This document shows, one piece after another, positions 24,237-35,640 of a stretch of DNA of 64,000 nt. This DNA is from Bolinopsis microptera (lineage: Eukaryota > Ctenophora > Tentaculata > Lobata > Bolinopsidae): assembly GCF_026151205.1 (NCBI RefSeq), contig NC_087080.1, positions 505,812-569,811 on the forward strand, read 5' to 3'. The stretch's first letter is position 1, and every line of letters begins with the position of its first letter. Below the pieces are notes generated by a model that searched no databases, was not told the DNA's origin, and saw only the letters and a list, made by a program, of their open reading frames with translations. The translations under genes and the position numbers were made by a program.

Positions 24237-25059
24237 ACTAGTAGCGTTATAAGTGAATATTAGATAATCTATCTGATCCCCAGGCACATCAACTTTTCTG
24301 CTCTTTCCGCGTTATTTCAAAGTTCAAACACAAGGAAATATTTTAGATCTAAAATACAACTTCACTGCAGTTGGATTTTTACTGATCAGTGACTACGACA
24401 CACTTGTGCGTGATCAATGGAACACTTTTCGTTTAGCGCACTATCAAATTAGCGTTGATATAGTGGTAACACTACCATATAAGGTAGTGTTACTATGGTT
24501 ACACATGTTGTGCTATGTGATATGTGAGCTGTAGTCTCGCTGCCTTGCTCGTGTTCAAATTTTAGTTCCACGTGTTGTTACTATGGTTATAGGGATGGGA
24601 GAGTGTTGTTACTACTACGTTGCAGACTGCATTTGGATTGATCTAGATTCTAGGCAGGGGCCACCTTGGGCACGTTTGTTTTGGCTTGTAAAGAATAGTT
24701 AGTAGTCGCATATTATGTGGCCTGAATAGCAGTAGTGGTAGTAGTACTGCAGTGCAGCCTAAATAACAGTAGTGCCTGCAATTATCAAACTTTGTAAGTA
24801 TTAAAACTGATACACTCGGCACCAATTAGAACTATTTCTAGTACGTAGGCAATGTTATATAAACTTAATATATTTTTGGTTTATTCAGTTCTGCAGATAA
24901 ATGGTGGGTCTCTTTAATGGTAGTTACCATGGTAACAGGGAGGAGAAGTAATATTATAGTTTATATAATAGTAGTATAATTCACATTAATTACTTTTCTG
25001 TCGTCAGGTCTGTGACCACACTTGTGGTACTCAATATAAAGCCCTGCGTCACTCTAGTA
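24237..25059. other. Unique spacer
   Basis: Several isolated X-box-like motifs (for example GTTACCATGGTAAC near 24922). No gene recognised. Confidence 0.4.
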
Positions 25060-25230
25060 ACTATGCTACGTAACCATAGTAACCCTAGTAAATATGGTAC
25101 GTAACCCTAGTTACAGTTACTATGGTACGTGACCATAGTTATCCTAGTAACTATGGTACGTGACCCTAGTGACCCTAGTGACCCTAGTGACCCTAGTGAC
25201 CCTAGTGACCCTAGTAACTGTGGTACGTAA
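25060..25230. repeat. Degenerate CTAGTAAC repeats plus 9-bp (TGACCCTAG)n
   Basis: An irregular GGTACGTAACC/CTAGTAAC tract followed by seven copies of TGACCCTAG (about 25152-25212). Confidence 0.8.
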
Positions 25231-25555
25231 CCCAAGTTGTAACTGGTGTATAGTAAAACGTTAGTTTTTGTAAAATTGCCGAAACCCCTGCCTTGCAACG
25301 AAGCGTTAAGATTGGTAATAATACTACTAGTATATAATATATACTAGTATACTACTCTACTAGTATTGGTACGACTTCTGCAAATTTAATGGAATAAGGT
25401 TGTTAAAAAGTTTTAAATCTATTACACTGTTAAAATATGTAGTAGTTACTACCGCATTTATCTAGTGTAATACTACTGGTAATGTAAACTATGTCATCTG
25501 TGTTGAAGTATAATTTTACGTCCTATGTTTTCTCTCCACAGTAACTAATTATTAG
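25231..25555. other. Unique AT-rich spacer
   Basis: Contains an inverted TACTAGTATATA cluster near 25326. No gene seen. Confidence 0.4.
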
Positions 25556-25558
25556 TAC

Positions 25559-25668
25559 GGGGGGGGGGGGGGGTTAATTATTAGTACGGGGGGGGGGGGG
25601 GGGGGGTTAATTATTAGTACGGGGGGGGGGGGGGGGGTGATTATTAGTACGGGGGGGGGGGGGGGGGG
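25559..25668. repeat. Four poly-G runs with a 14-bp linker
   Basis: G runs of about 15, 19, 17 and 18 separated by TTAATTATTAGTAC-type linkers. The linker is copied with the run, so this is a minisatellite of homopolymers. Strong G-quadruplex potential on the plus strand. Confidence 0.9.
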
Positions 25669-25789
25669 TAATTATTAGTACAGCTCTGATAGAACCTACT
25701 CTGGTTTAGTTGTTTTGTTTTTTCCTTTTCACTTAACTAGGATCGGGGTGTAACAGTTGTCTTGACAATGTACTGTAACTATGTGCCTG

Positions 25790-26230
25790 TCAGGGAGCCC
25801 TAAACATTCCTTGTCAGGGTGCCCTAAACATTCCTTTTATATTTTCTTAAATGTGTGACGGAATTAACCTGGGGGCGCCATTTATCGAACAAGTTTGTCG
25901 AATATGTAGGTTATTGTCATTCTAATATGTACCCATCCTATCAACTGCAAACACGTCGGCAAGGGGTCCATATTTACTCCGTCACATGTTTCTAGTGTGA
26001 CAATGTAAACATTTCCGTGCCGGCCGTATTTAGGCGATATATATATAACAATATATATTATCACCTGATTAAGATATCGTTATGTGACAAAGTTTGCCTA
26101 GAGGATGAAACGATTATCCTACCAACAAGGGTTTATACAATTTCATAGTGTGACAAAGTCAACTACACCGTGCCTTTTAATAGGGTTACTGATATTTACC
26201 AATACCTTAAACTTCCAATGAACACGTCCA
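25790..26230. mobile_element. Inverted, truncated copy of the 8.1-kb TIR element
   Basis: The reverse complement aligns by eye to about 8079-8505, from the terminal TGGACGTGTTCATTGG through the CCCTATTAAAAGGCAC and TTTGTCACA region to AATGTTTAGGGCACCCTGA. The last block is itself duplicated here. It is diverged and lacks the other end, so it is an older fragment. Confidence 0.8.
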
Positions 26231-26502
26231 TGCATTGAATAGTGCATAAAATGTATTTATAAAATGTAAAGCTGAATCTAATACATTATACTGTAAATAC
26301 CCTACACATTGTGTATCTAGTGTTATTTTTATATCAACGTATACGACGCATTACCATGGTTACCATAGTTACCACAGTTGTCATGGTTTCACGGTCCCAA
26401 CTTCTCATAAGATTCTAATAAGTAACAACTCATGCGCACTGACGTTACTTTGTCGCTGTGTCAAACATTAGTTACTTAGTTACTTGGTATAGTATATATG
26501 TA
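26231..26502. other. Unique spacer
   Basis: Contains TTACCATGGTTACCATAGTT near 26350. No gene seen. Confidence 0.4.
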
Positions 26503-27021
26503 TATATAACTTTATAACTTTATAACTTTATAACTTTATAACTTTATAACTTTATAACTTTATAACTTTATAACTTTATAACTTTATAACTTTATAACTT
26601 TATAACTTTATAACTTTATAACTTTATAACTTTATAACTTTATAACTTTATAACTTTATAACTTTATAACTTTATAACTTTATAACTTTATAACTTTATA
26701 ACTTTATAACTTTATAACTTTATAACTTTATAACTTTATAACTTTATAACTTTATAACTTTATAACTTTATAACTTTATAACTTTATAACTTTATAACTT
26801 TATAACTTTATAACTTTATAACTTTATAACTTTATAACTTTATAACTTTATAACTTTATAACTTTATAACTTTATAACTTTATAACTTTATAACTTCATA
26901 ACTTCATAACTTCATAACTTTATAACTTTATAACTTTATAACTTTACAACTTTATAACTTTATAACTTTATAACTTTATAACTTTATAACTTCATAACTT
27001 TATAACTTTATAACTTTATAA
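26503..27021. repeat. (TTTATAAC)n 8-bp microsatellite, about 65 copies
   Basis: Almost perfect. A few CTTCATAAC variants cluster at 26893-26918 and near 26990. Confidence 0.95.
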
Positions 27022-27300
27022 CTGCTGGGTTATGTTGGGTACTGCATATTCTGTTTGTCACTGTATTCTAGTTACCATAGCAACACGTCGGGTACTGCAT
27101 ATTCTGTTTTATGTAGTTTGTTATCTGGATTTGTAACACAACTGCTTGAGGATTGTGTCACTAAGCCCATGAAGCCACTACTCTGTAACTATGTGAACAG
27201 TTGTCATGACAACGTACCAACTCTTTGTGCACTATGTTGCTAGTAATACATATAGCGCCGTCAAGAGGAATTCAAGTGCGAAAAACCAATAAGAGATCAT
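27022..27300. other. Unique spacer
   Basis: One perfect X-box-like GTTACCATAGCAAC near 27071. No gene seen. Confidence 0.4.
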
Positions 27301-27946
27301 CTAACCTCGGAGCGTGCTAACCTCGGAGCGTGCTAACCTCGGAGCGTGCTAACCTCGGAGCGTGCTAACCTCGGAGCGTGCTAACCTCGCAGCGTGCTAA
27401 CCTCGCAGCGTGCTAACCTCGCAGCGTGCTAACCTCGCAGCGTGCTAACCTCGCAGCGTGCTAACCTCGCAGCGTGCTAACCTCGGAGCGTGCTAACCTC
27501 GGAGCGTGCTAACCTCGCAGCGTGCTAACCTCGCAGCGTGCTAACCTCGCAGCGTGCTAACCTCGCAGCGTGCTAACCTCGCAGCGTGCTAACCTCGCAG
27601 CGTGCTAACCTCGCAGCGTGCTAATCTCGCAGCGTGCTAACCTCGGAGCGTGCTAACCTCGGAGCGTGCTAACCTCGCAGCGTGCTAACCTCGCAGCGTG
27701 CTAACCTCGCAGCGTGCTAACCTCGCAGCGTGCTAACCTCGCAGCGTGCTAACCTCGCAGCGTGCTAACCTCGCAGCGTGCTAACCTCGCAGCGTGCTAA
27801 CCTCGCAGCGTGCTAACCTCGCAGCGTGCTAACCTCGCAGCGTGCTAACCTCGCAGCCTGCTAACCTCGCAGCCTGCTAACCTCGCAGCCTGCTAACCTC
27901 GCAGCGTGCTAACCTCGCAGCGTGCTAACCTTGCAGCGTGCTAATC
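27301..27946. repeat. 16-bp minisatellite CTAACCTCGCAGCGTG, about 40 copies
   Basis: Two main variants, CTCGGAG and CTCGCAG, occur in blocks (GGAG at the left edge and two internal pairs), consistent with block duplication. Confidence 0.95.
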
Positions 27947-28249
27947 TTATAACAGTATGTGATGTCAGTTATGTGTGGGTTATGACGTGCAACACTAACC
28001 CCACTAACCTCTGTTACCATAGCAACACTAACCTGTGGCGCACGTTTGTAAAGACTAATGATTGGCTCCCTTGTAACAACATACAGCCTATAATACTGTA
28101 TAGGTATCTTAATAACTTACTGTAAGGTTAATAGAGACACACTCCGTCTTTTGTTACATTGCTTATAAAACTTTAATTTGTTACTATTTGGTACATTTTG
28201 TGTTATTTAAACGGTTCATATTTCGCTCCTTAACGCGTCGTCATAGTTA
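27947..28249. other. Unique spacer
   Basis: One GTTACCATAGCAAC near 28013. No gene seen. Confidence 0.4.
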
Positions 28250-28791
28250 CGTATTTCTATGGAAACGTGTTACTATGGTAACATGATGCTATAGCTCTAT
28301 ATTCTATAATAATGTGTTGCTACAGTAACGTACTGCTACGGTAACTTATTGCTATAGTAGCTCGTTGCTACACTTATGTATTGCTATAGTAACTTGTTGC
28401 TATGGTAATGTGTTGCTATGTTAACGTGTTGCTATGGTAACGTATTGCTATGGTAACGTGTTGCTACAGTAACATATTCCTACAGTAACTTGTTTCTCAA
28501 ATAACATGTTCCTACAGTAACGTGTTGCTATGGTAACGTGTTGCTATGGTAACGTGTTGCTATGGTAACATGTTGCTACAGTAACATATTCCTACAGTAA
28601 CGTGTTCCTTTAATAACGTGTTCCTACAGTAACGTGTTGCTATAACAGTAACGTGTTGCTATGGTAAAGTGTTGCTACGGTAAATTGTTGCTACAGTAAC
28701 ATATTCCTACAGTAACGTGTTGCTATAGTAACGTGTTGCTATGGTAACGTGTTCCTACAGTAACTTGTTGCTATGGTAACGTGTTCCTACA
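28250..28791. repeat. ~16-bp minisatellite GTGTTGCTATGGTAAC, degenerate
   Basis: About 30 units, many with the perfect X-box-like core, others TTCCTACAGTAAC. It is interrupted by the MITE-like element and resumes at 29466. Confidence 0.85.
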
Positions 28792-29465
28792 GGGACCGGG
28801 ATTCTAGGGCATGAGACTCTACGGCGGCAAATATTATTTTCCTATTTTCGATCAAAATAGATCTAATTTCATTTTTAATTAGGATGTCCCAACTCTTAGA
28901 CACTCGCTATCAGTATTGTTTACATTTGAAAGTTTATATGATATTTATGACCCGGTTATATCTATAGTACAGTATCGTTTTGATATAAGTTTAATCCGCT
29001 ATGTGTTCAGTCAGTGTTACATTTCATTGGCTGTATCTTAGGTTAAGATAAATATTTTGTTATGTGATAAAAACTGACTTTCAAAGAGCACTCCCTGTGA
29101 CGGTCTGTGACCACGGGCATCCTAATTCTCTAATTTAATATGGAATTAGATCTACAGGGTGTACCGTAGAAAGTGTGACTATTTTGAACAAAAATAAAAT
29201 TTTTTATGAAGGAGCAGTTGCTAAAAACTCTTCATCGCATTATGTCAATATGTATCGAATTCGTGTATACCAAGTATCAAGTCTCAGTTATTTCTTGATT
29301 TTTTTCAACTCTTCGTTTCGTAATGGTGCTACCTATAGAGCTGAATATTTTGGTCGAAAATAATATTTGCCACCGTAGAGTCCTGTTTTTTCACACCCCC
29401 ACGCCGTAGAGTCCCAGTTTGTACGACACCGCCGTAGAGTCTTACGCCATAGAGTCCGGACCCCA
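28792..29465. mobile_element. 674-bp MITE-like element with complex inverted ends
   Basis: The left end GGGACCGGGATTCTAGGGCA and the reverse complement of the right end match imperfectly, continuing into GACTCTACGG and GCAAATATTATTTTC on both sides. On the right side GACTCTACGGCG is repeated three to four times. A second inverted pair (GATCTAATTNCAT ... AATTAGGATG) lies inside (about 28859-28893 and 29116-29155). The flanks are TTCCTACA (28784-28791) and TTCCTGCA (29466-29473), an 8-bp target duplication with one mismatch as in hAT-type elements. No transposase. Confidence 0.65.
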
Positions 29466-29550
29466 TTCCTGCAGTAACGTGTTGCTATGGTAACGTGTTC
29501 CTACAGTAACTTGTTGCTACATCCGTGTTGCTATGGTAACGTGTTGCTAA
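29466..29550. repeat. Right remnant of the 16-bp X-box-like array
   Basis: Continues the array of 28250-28791 after the MITE-like insertion. Confidence 0.8.
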
Positions 29551-29691
29551 TATGTCTGATAACTAATATTTATCTCAGTTAGGGGTCACTGTTTGTATTA
29601 GCAATATCTAATGAAATACTGTTTGTATTTCATTAGTCCACCTAATCACTGTAGAGCGTGCTGTATTGTGTATTATTCTTCTGTTACCATG

Positions 29692-30122
29692 TTGCCAGGT
29701 ATGTGACCATGTTACCATGTATGTGACCAGGTTACCATGTATGTGACCAGGTTGCCATGTATGTGACCATGTTGCCAGGTATGTGACCAGATTGCCATGT
29801 ATGTGACCAGGTTGCCAGGTATGTGACCAGGTTTCCAGGTTTGTGACCATGTTGCTAGGTATGTGACCAGGTTGCCAGGTATGGGACCAGGTTGCCAGGT
29901 ATGTGACCAGGTTGCCAGGTATGTGACCAGGTTGCCAGGTATGTGACCAGGTTTCCAGGTTTCCAGGTTTGTGACCATGTTGCTAGGTATGGGACCAGGT
30001 TGCCAGGTATGTGACCAGGTTTCCAGGTTTCCAGGTTTGTGACCATGTTGCTAGGTATGTGACCAGGTTGCCAGGTATGGGACCAGGTTGCCAGGTATGT
30101 GACCAGATTGCCAGGTATGTGA
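29692..30122. repeat. 20-bp minisatellite CAGGTATGTGACCAGGTTGC, about 21 copies
   Basis: Near-perfect 20-mers with occasional duplicated TTTCCAGG. Every unit contains CAGGTATGTG, which resembles an animal 5' splice site (CAG|GTATGT). Confidence 0.9.
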
Positions 30123-30234
30123 CTTATATTTGCGTACGGACAGTGTAATATGTTTCTGCTTGTAAATTACCGTTAATTTATACACTGGTAATTGTTTAAT
30201 TAGCAGGTCAGTGTTCAATCGTTAGCACCGTGAC

Positions 30235-30917
30235 TAGTGTTGTGCAGTTACCATAGCAACTAGTATTGTGCAGTTACCATAGCAACAAGTATTGTGCAGT
30301 TACCATAGCAACAAGCAGTGTGCAGTTACCATAGCAACAAGCACTGCGCAGTTACCATAGCAACAAGCATTGTGCAGTTACCATAGCAACAAGCATTGTG
30401 CAGTTACCATAGCAACAAGCATCGTGCAGTTACCATAGCAACAAGCATTGTGCAGTTACCATAGCAACAAGCATTGTGCAGTTACCATAGCAACAAGCAT
30501 TGTGCAGTTACCATAGCAACAAGCATCGTGCAGTTACCATAGCAACAAGCATTGTGCAGTTACCATCTAGCATTGTGCAGTTACCATAGCAGCAAGCATT
30601 GTGCAGTTACCATAGCAACAAGCATTGTGCAGTTCCCATAGCAACAAGCTTTGTGCAGTTACCATAGCAACTAGCATTGTGCAGTTACCATAGCAGCAAG
30701 CATTGTGCAGTTACCATGGCAACAAGCATTGTGCAGTTACCATGGTAACAAGCATTGTGCATTTACCATGGCAACAAGCATTGTGCAGTTACCATGGTAA
30801 CAAGCATTGTGCATTTACCATAGCAACAAGCTTTGTGCAGTTACCATAGCAACTAGCATTGTACATTTACCATAGCAACAAGCATTGTGCAGTTACCATA
30901 GCAACAAGCTTTGTGCA
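30235..30917. repeat. 26-bp minisatellite with perfect RFX X-box core, about 26 copies
   Basis: Unit AGCATTGTGCAGTTACCATA then GCAACA. GTTACCATAGCAAC fits GTNRCC-N2-RGYAAC at every position and is kept in most copies. Confidence 0.95.
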
Positions 30918-31718
30918 GGTGTTCTACTTTATGTTTTGATAAACTTTTGTCTTATTGTGTCAAGTAGAGAAATTACAGCGGAGGTTTATTTGCGTGTTTT
31001 AAATACCAGTAACCCTAACAACACTGCTACTAATAATATGATAATAAGTTACAATTGCTTGGAGAATGAGTTGCAATTACTTGGCGTACAATTAACCGTA
31101 ACGTTTAATTCCAGTATAATTGCTGTTTAATTACTGTATTGTGCCGCAATTGATCTGCGAGAGATGTACACTTTACTTGCTTGTTCAGCTCTCTTCTTTG
31201 TATTTGTCTTATATTATAGCTCATATTGTATTATATCTCATATTGTGTGATTTGTGCGCCCCCTGGTTAAATTCACTGAGTTATTACATATTATATTATT
31301 TATGAAGGAGCAAGGTAGGTGTATTACATATTCTAATACTTGCTCCTTCACAAAGCATGACATTGGCATTGTGTCATTTTCTAGTGTATTATAAATTTGA
31401 TATGTCTTGGATTGTATAACGACAAATTAGTAGTGTTTGGTAATAAACAAAGTTATTAAGTTATTAGAGGAAGATTGGTGGGTTTAGTTGGTGTAGAACA
31501 CGCAGTGTCACTGTTAAACTCACAATGGGGCACGTGCCACTCTTAAAATTCTAATTATAAAGCACAGAATAAATTATCATTAGTATAGAGAACAGAGCAA
31601 TCTGAATACTGATAAGGCCAGCCCTGTAAATCATATAATCAGTATTGGGAGAATTAGTAGTAGTAATTCCCTCTCTGCACCCCTCTCTGCTCCCCTCCCT
31701 CCCTCCCTGCTTCCTTCC
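30918..31718. other. Unique spacer with a CTCCTTCA hairpin
   Basis: TATGAAGGAGCAAG (31301-31314) and ACTTGCTCCTTCA (near 31338-31350) form a short inverted pair of the dispersed CTCCTTCATAA family. An 81-codon frame at 30885 starts at TTG inside the array and is not accepted as a gene. Confidence 0.45.
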
Positions 31719-32992
31719 TGTGAGGTGAGTGTAGGTTTTGTAGGAAGTGAGGTGAGTGTAGGTTTTGTAGGAAGTGAGGTGAGTGTAGGTTTTGTAGTTA
31801 GTGAGGTGAGTGTAGGTTTTGTAGGAAGTGAGGTGAGTGTAGGTTTTGTAGTTAGTGAGGTGAGTGTAGGTTTTGTAGGAAGTGAGGTGAGTGTAGGTTT
31901 TGTAGGAAGTGAGGTGAGTGTAGGTTTTGTAGGAAGTGAGGTGAGTGTAGGTTTTGTAGGAAGTGAGGTGAGTGTAGGTTTTGTAGTTAGTGAGGTGAGT
32001 GCAGGTTTTGTAGTTAGTGAGGTGAGTGTAGGTTTTGTAGTTAGTGAGGTGAGTGTAGGTTTTGTAGGAAGTGAGGTGAGTGTAGGTTTTGTAGTTAGTG
32101 AGGTGAGTGTAGGTTTTGTAGGAAGTGAGGTGAGTGTAGGTTTTGTAGGAAGTGAGGTGAGTGTAGGTTTTGTAGTTAGTGAGGTGAGTGTAGGTTTTGT
32201 AGGAAGTGAGGTGAGTGTAGGTTTTGTAGTTAGTGAGGTGAGTGTAGGTTTTGTAGGAAGTGAGGTGAGTGTAGGCTTTGTAGGAAGTGAGGTGAGTGCA
32301 GGTTTTGTAGTTAGTGAGGTGAGTGTAGGTTTTGTAGGAAGTGAGGTGAGTGTAGGTTTTGTAGGAAGTGAGGTGAGTGTAGGTTTTGTAGGAAGTGAGG
32401 TGAGTGTAGGTTTTGTAGTAAGTGAGGTGAGTGTAGGTTTTGTAGTTAGTGAGGTGAGTGTAGGTTTTGTAGTTAGTGAGGTGAGTGTAGGTTTTGTAGG
32501 AAGTGAGGTGAGTGTAGGTTTTGTAGTTAGTGAGGTGAGTGTAGGTTTTGTAGGAAGTGAGGTGAGTGTAGGTTTTGTAGGAAGTGAGGTGAGTGTAGGT
32601 TTTGTAGGAAGTGAGGTGAGTGTAGGTTTTGTAGTTAGTGAGGTGAGTGTAGGTTTTGTAGGAAGTGAGGTGAGTGTAGGTTTTGTAGGAAGTGAGGTGA
32701 GTGTAGGTTTTGTAGGAAGTGAGGTGAGTGTAGGTTTTGTAGGAAGTGAGGTGAGTGTAGGTTTTGTAGGAAGTGAGGTGAGTGCAGGTTTTGTAGTTAG
32801 TGAGGTGAGTGTAGGTTTTGTAGGAAGTGAGGTGAGTGTAGGTTTTGAAGTTAGTGAGGTGAGTGTAGGTTTTGTAGGAAGTGAGGTGAGTGCAGGTTTT
32901 GTAGGAAGTGAGGTGAGTGTAGGTTTTGTAGGAAGTGAGGTGAGTGTAGGTTTTGTAGTTAGTGAAGTGAGTTCAGGTTTTGTAGGAAGAAG
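31719..32992. repeat. 27-bp minisatellite, about 47 copies, open on both strands
   Basis: Unit GTGAGGTGAGTGTAGGTTTT then GTAGGAA or GTAGTTA. Nine codons per unit give 437 codons on the plus strand (SVGFVGSEV) and 464 on the minus strand (TKPTLTSLP). Nearly all changes are GGAA/GTTA or T/C at one site. Each unit holds GAGGTGAGTG, an optimal 5' splice site on the plus strand. I do not call either ORF a gene. Confidence 0.95.
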
Positions 32993-33259
32993 GAAGAATG
33001 TACCTTTTGAAATTCTATACAGCACAAGTTCTGTATAGAATACAGTTCATGCGTCTGTTGTGGATGTGATGAGGGTTTGCTGCGTTAGTCGAGCAGTTAC
33101 CTCTCTGTTAATCGTACTGTGCGTTATAACCGTGAGTAAAGTCGAGCAGTTACCTCTTGTAACCGTGAGTAAAGACCGTTCAAACAACCGTTTAGTTGTC
33201 AGTATGAAATAGTCTCTGTAATGTTATATATTTGATACACGTGTGTGATACTGGTTGAA

Positions 33260-33291
<32 letters not shown>

Positions 33292-33484
33292 AACGATAAA
33301 GCAGTCATAGTCTTGGGTTGAATCTTAAAATAAACCTCGCGACGAAAGTTTTGATTTTACAGCAAGAAGAAGCTCCTTTTAAAAATAGTTTAGAAATTTT
33401 ATTTTAAGATTTGTTGCTTCTTCATAATAATTAACGTTAGATCACACGCTAAAATCATTAGCCCTTTCTGAGCTGGTTTAACAC
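32993..33484. other. Unique spacer with a G31 run
   Basis: A 31-base G homopolymer occupies 33260-33290. No gene seen. Confidence 0.6.
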
Positions 33485-33486
33485 TA

Positions 33487-33969
33487 CTCCTTCATAATAT
33501 TTAACACTGCAATAACTCAATTAAGATGAGAAAATAAGCTTAGAGCACAGCAGGATAGCCCGCGTAGTTAAGGTTATATGGTTTCTCCCTCGCCCGAATA
33601 GCACTTTATTGTTAATGTTGGGCACATTGTCGCTTTATTGTGGCTACTTTTCCTTCCGCTTAATGCTATTACTTGCAAAATGGAAAATGACTAAATCTAG
33701 TAGCGAAATAACATTATTATATTCGAGAATTCGCCCTATAGTAAGCTGTAAGTGTAAACGCTCCCTTGTTTCTCTGGTTTATCATAAACTGGCATAATTA
33801 GTTTAATTACCTGCTTTATGTTATAGTGTCACTACACTCTGCTTTATATTATAGTGTCGGTAGATTTAGTGGTTTTAGAGTTAGCCTGATCTAGTGTTCT
33901 TTTGTTTGAAATCTAACAGACTATTCTCCTAGACTAATAGCTTCCGTAATGTTAAATATTATGAAGGAG
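33487..33969. mobile_element. 483-bp candidate MITE with CTCC...GGAG ends and TA flanks
   Basis: TACTCCTTCATAATATTTAA(CA) at 33485-33506 is an exact reverse complement of 33950-33971. Taking TA as the target duplication gives termini CTCC...GGAG, the arrangement of Stowaway/Tc1-mariner type MITEs. No coding capacity. It shares the CTCCTTCATAA terminus with the 5.7-kb element and with solo copies near 31.3 and 35.0 kb. Confidence 0.55.
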
Positions 33970-34018
33970 TATTCTTCTTTCAACCAAGTTCTCTTATCAT
34001 TTGTTAGAATCAGAGGCG

Positions 34019-34441
34019 TCTTTCAGCCACTTGGTCACTAATTTAGTGTTCACTCTTTCAGTCACTTGGTCACTAATTTAGTGTTCACTCTTTCAGTCAC
34101 TTGGTCACTAATTTAGTGTTCACTCTTTCAGTCACTTGGTCACTAGTTTAGTGTTCAATCTTTCAGCCACTTGGTCACTAGTTTAGTGTTCACTCTTTCA
34201 GTCACTTGGTCACTAATTTAGTGTTCAATCTTTCAGTCACTTGGTCACTAGTTTAGTGTTCACTCTTTCAGTCACTTGGTCACTAGTTTAGTGTTCACTC
34301 TTTCAGTCACTTGGTTACTAATTTAGTGTTCACTCTTTCAGTCACTTGGTCACTAATTTAGTGTTCACTCTTTCAGCTACTTGGTCACTAGTTTAGTGTT
34401 CACTCTTTCAGCCACTTGGTCACTAGTTTAGTGTTCACTCT
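34019..34441. repeat. 35-bp minisatellite, 12 copies
   Basis: Unit contains GTCACTTGGTCACTAATTTA then GTGTTCACTCTTTCA, varying at AATTTA/AGTTTA and CACTC/CAATC. Confidence 0.95.
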
Positions 34442-35173
34442 GGTTATAGATAAAGGTCAATTTTACTTGTATTTCAGTAATTTCAGTAGTTTTACACCTA
34501 ATACTACTACTAATAGTTCTACTTTCATTGAAATTAACAGTTAATACTAGCTTGTTGATATGGTAACTGCACACTGCTTAATTAGGTAAGAACCTAGGTT
34601 AATTCAGTAAACAGTTTGTTTAAATGTCATTATGTCACTAGCTTTAGTGTCACAAGACGAACAATAATTCTTTAACTTTGTGAAAGTAAAACACTGTAAA
34701 TATGGTAAAATTACCTTTAATGGGGGGGGGGGGGGGGGGGGATTCCTTTAATAAAACGCTTTAAATATATTTAAAATTACGTTTAATAAAACACAGTAAA
34801 TATGGAAAAACTAACCTATTAAACACAGTAGATTTATTTAAAGTAACCTTTTATAAAATGCTGTGAATGTGGGTAAGGAAATAGTGCAGTAAAAGCCAGT
34901 AAATAGCTTGTTGCTATGGTAACTGCACACTGCTAAAAGCCAGTAAATAGCACTGCAGTAGTCGACAATCCTGGCTAGATCAACACCAAGGATAGTACTC
35001 CTTCATAAACATTACTGGTCCGGAGGATAGTGATATTGACGTATATTGGTGTTTAAATTTGTTTAATTCTCACTTTTAGTCTAGTTGATGGATAGTTACT
35101 CTAGTGTACTCCAGTGTAGCTGAGTCTGCACTAGTTTTATATACTCTGTCTTTACTGTTAGCTCTCTTGCCGC
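34442..35173. other. Unique spacer with a G20 run
   Basis: G homopolymer at 34722-34741. GTTGCTATGGTAAC-like sequence near 34556 (partial) and 34910. A solo TACTCCTTCATAAAC near 34998. No gene seen. Confidence 0.5.
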
Positions 35174-35640
35174 ATTTTATATACTGACACTCTGTTTTTA
35201 CATGCCACTATTTTACTCAGTTTTATATACTGACACTATGTTTTTACATTCTATTATTTTACTCAGTTTTATGTACTGGCACTCTGTTTTTACATGCCAC
35301 TATTTTACTCAGTTTTATATACTGGCACTCTGTTTTTACATGCCACTATTTTACTCAGTTTTATATACTGACACTCTGTTTTTACATGCCACTATTTTAC
35401 TCAGTTTTATATACTGGCACTCTGTTTTTACATGCCACTATTTTACTCAGTTTTATATACTGACACTCTGTTTTTACATGCCACTATTTTACTCAGTTTT
35501 ATATACGGACACTCTGTTTTTACATGCCACTATTTTACTCAGTTTTATATACTGACACTCTGTTTTTACATGCCACTATTTTACTCAGTTTTATATACTG
35601 GCACTCTGTTTTTACATGCCACTATTTTACTCAGTTTTAT
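35174..35640. repeat. 46-bp minisatellite, left block, about 10 copies
   Basis: Unit contains CACTCTGTTTTTACATGCCA, CTATTTTACTCAGTTTTAT and ATACTG. It is split from 37951-40346 by a retrotransposon. Open in shifting frames because 46 is not a multiple of three and the unit has few stops. Confidence 0.95.

Noticed and set aside
30885-31130. 81-codon ORF with a signal-peptide-like start
   Set aside because: Starts at TTG inside the 26-bp array; the hydrophobic stretch is what AT-rich sequence would give by chance.
31631-33025. 464-codon minus-strand and 437-codon plus-strand ORFs
   Set aside because: Both come from one 27-bp unit; two overlapping long frames of equal quality cannot both be evidence for a gene.
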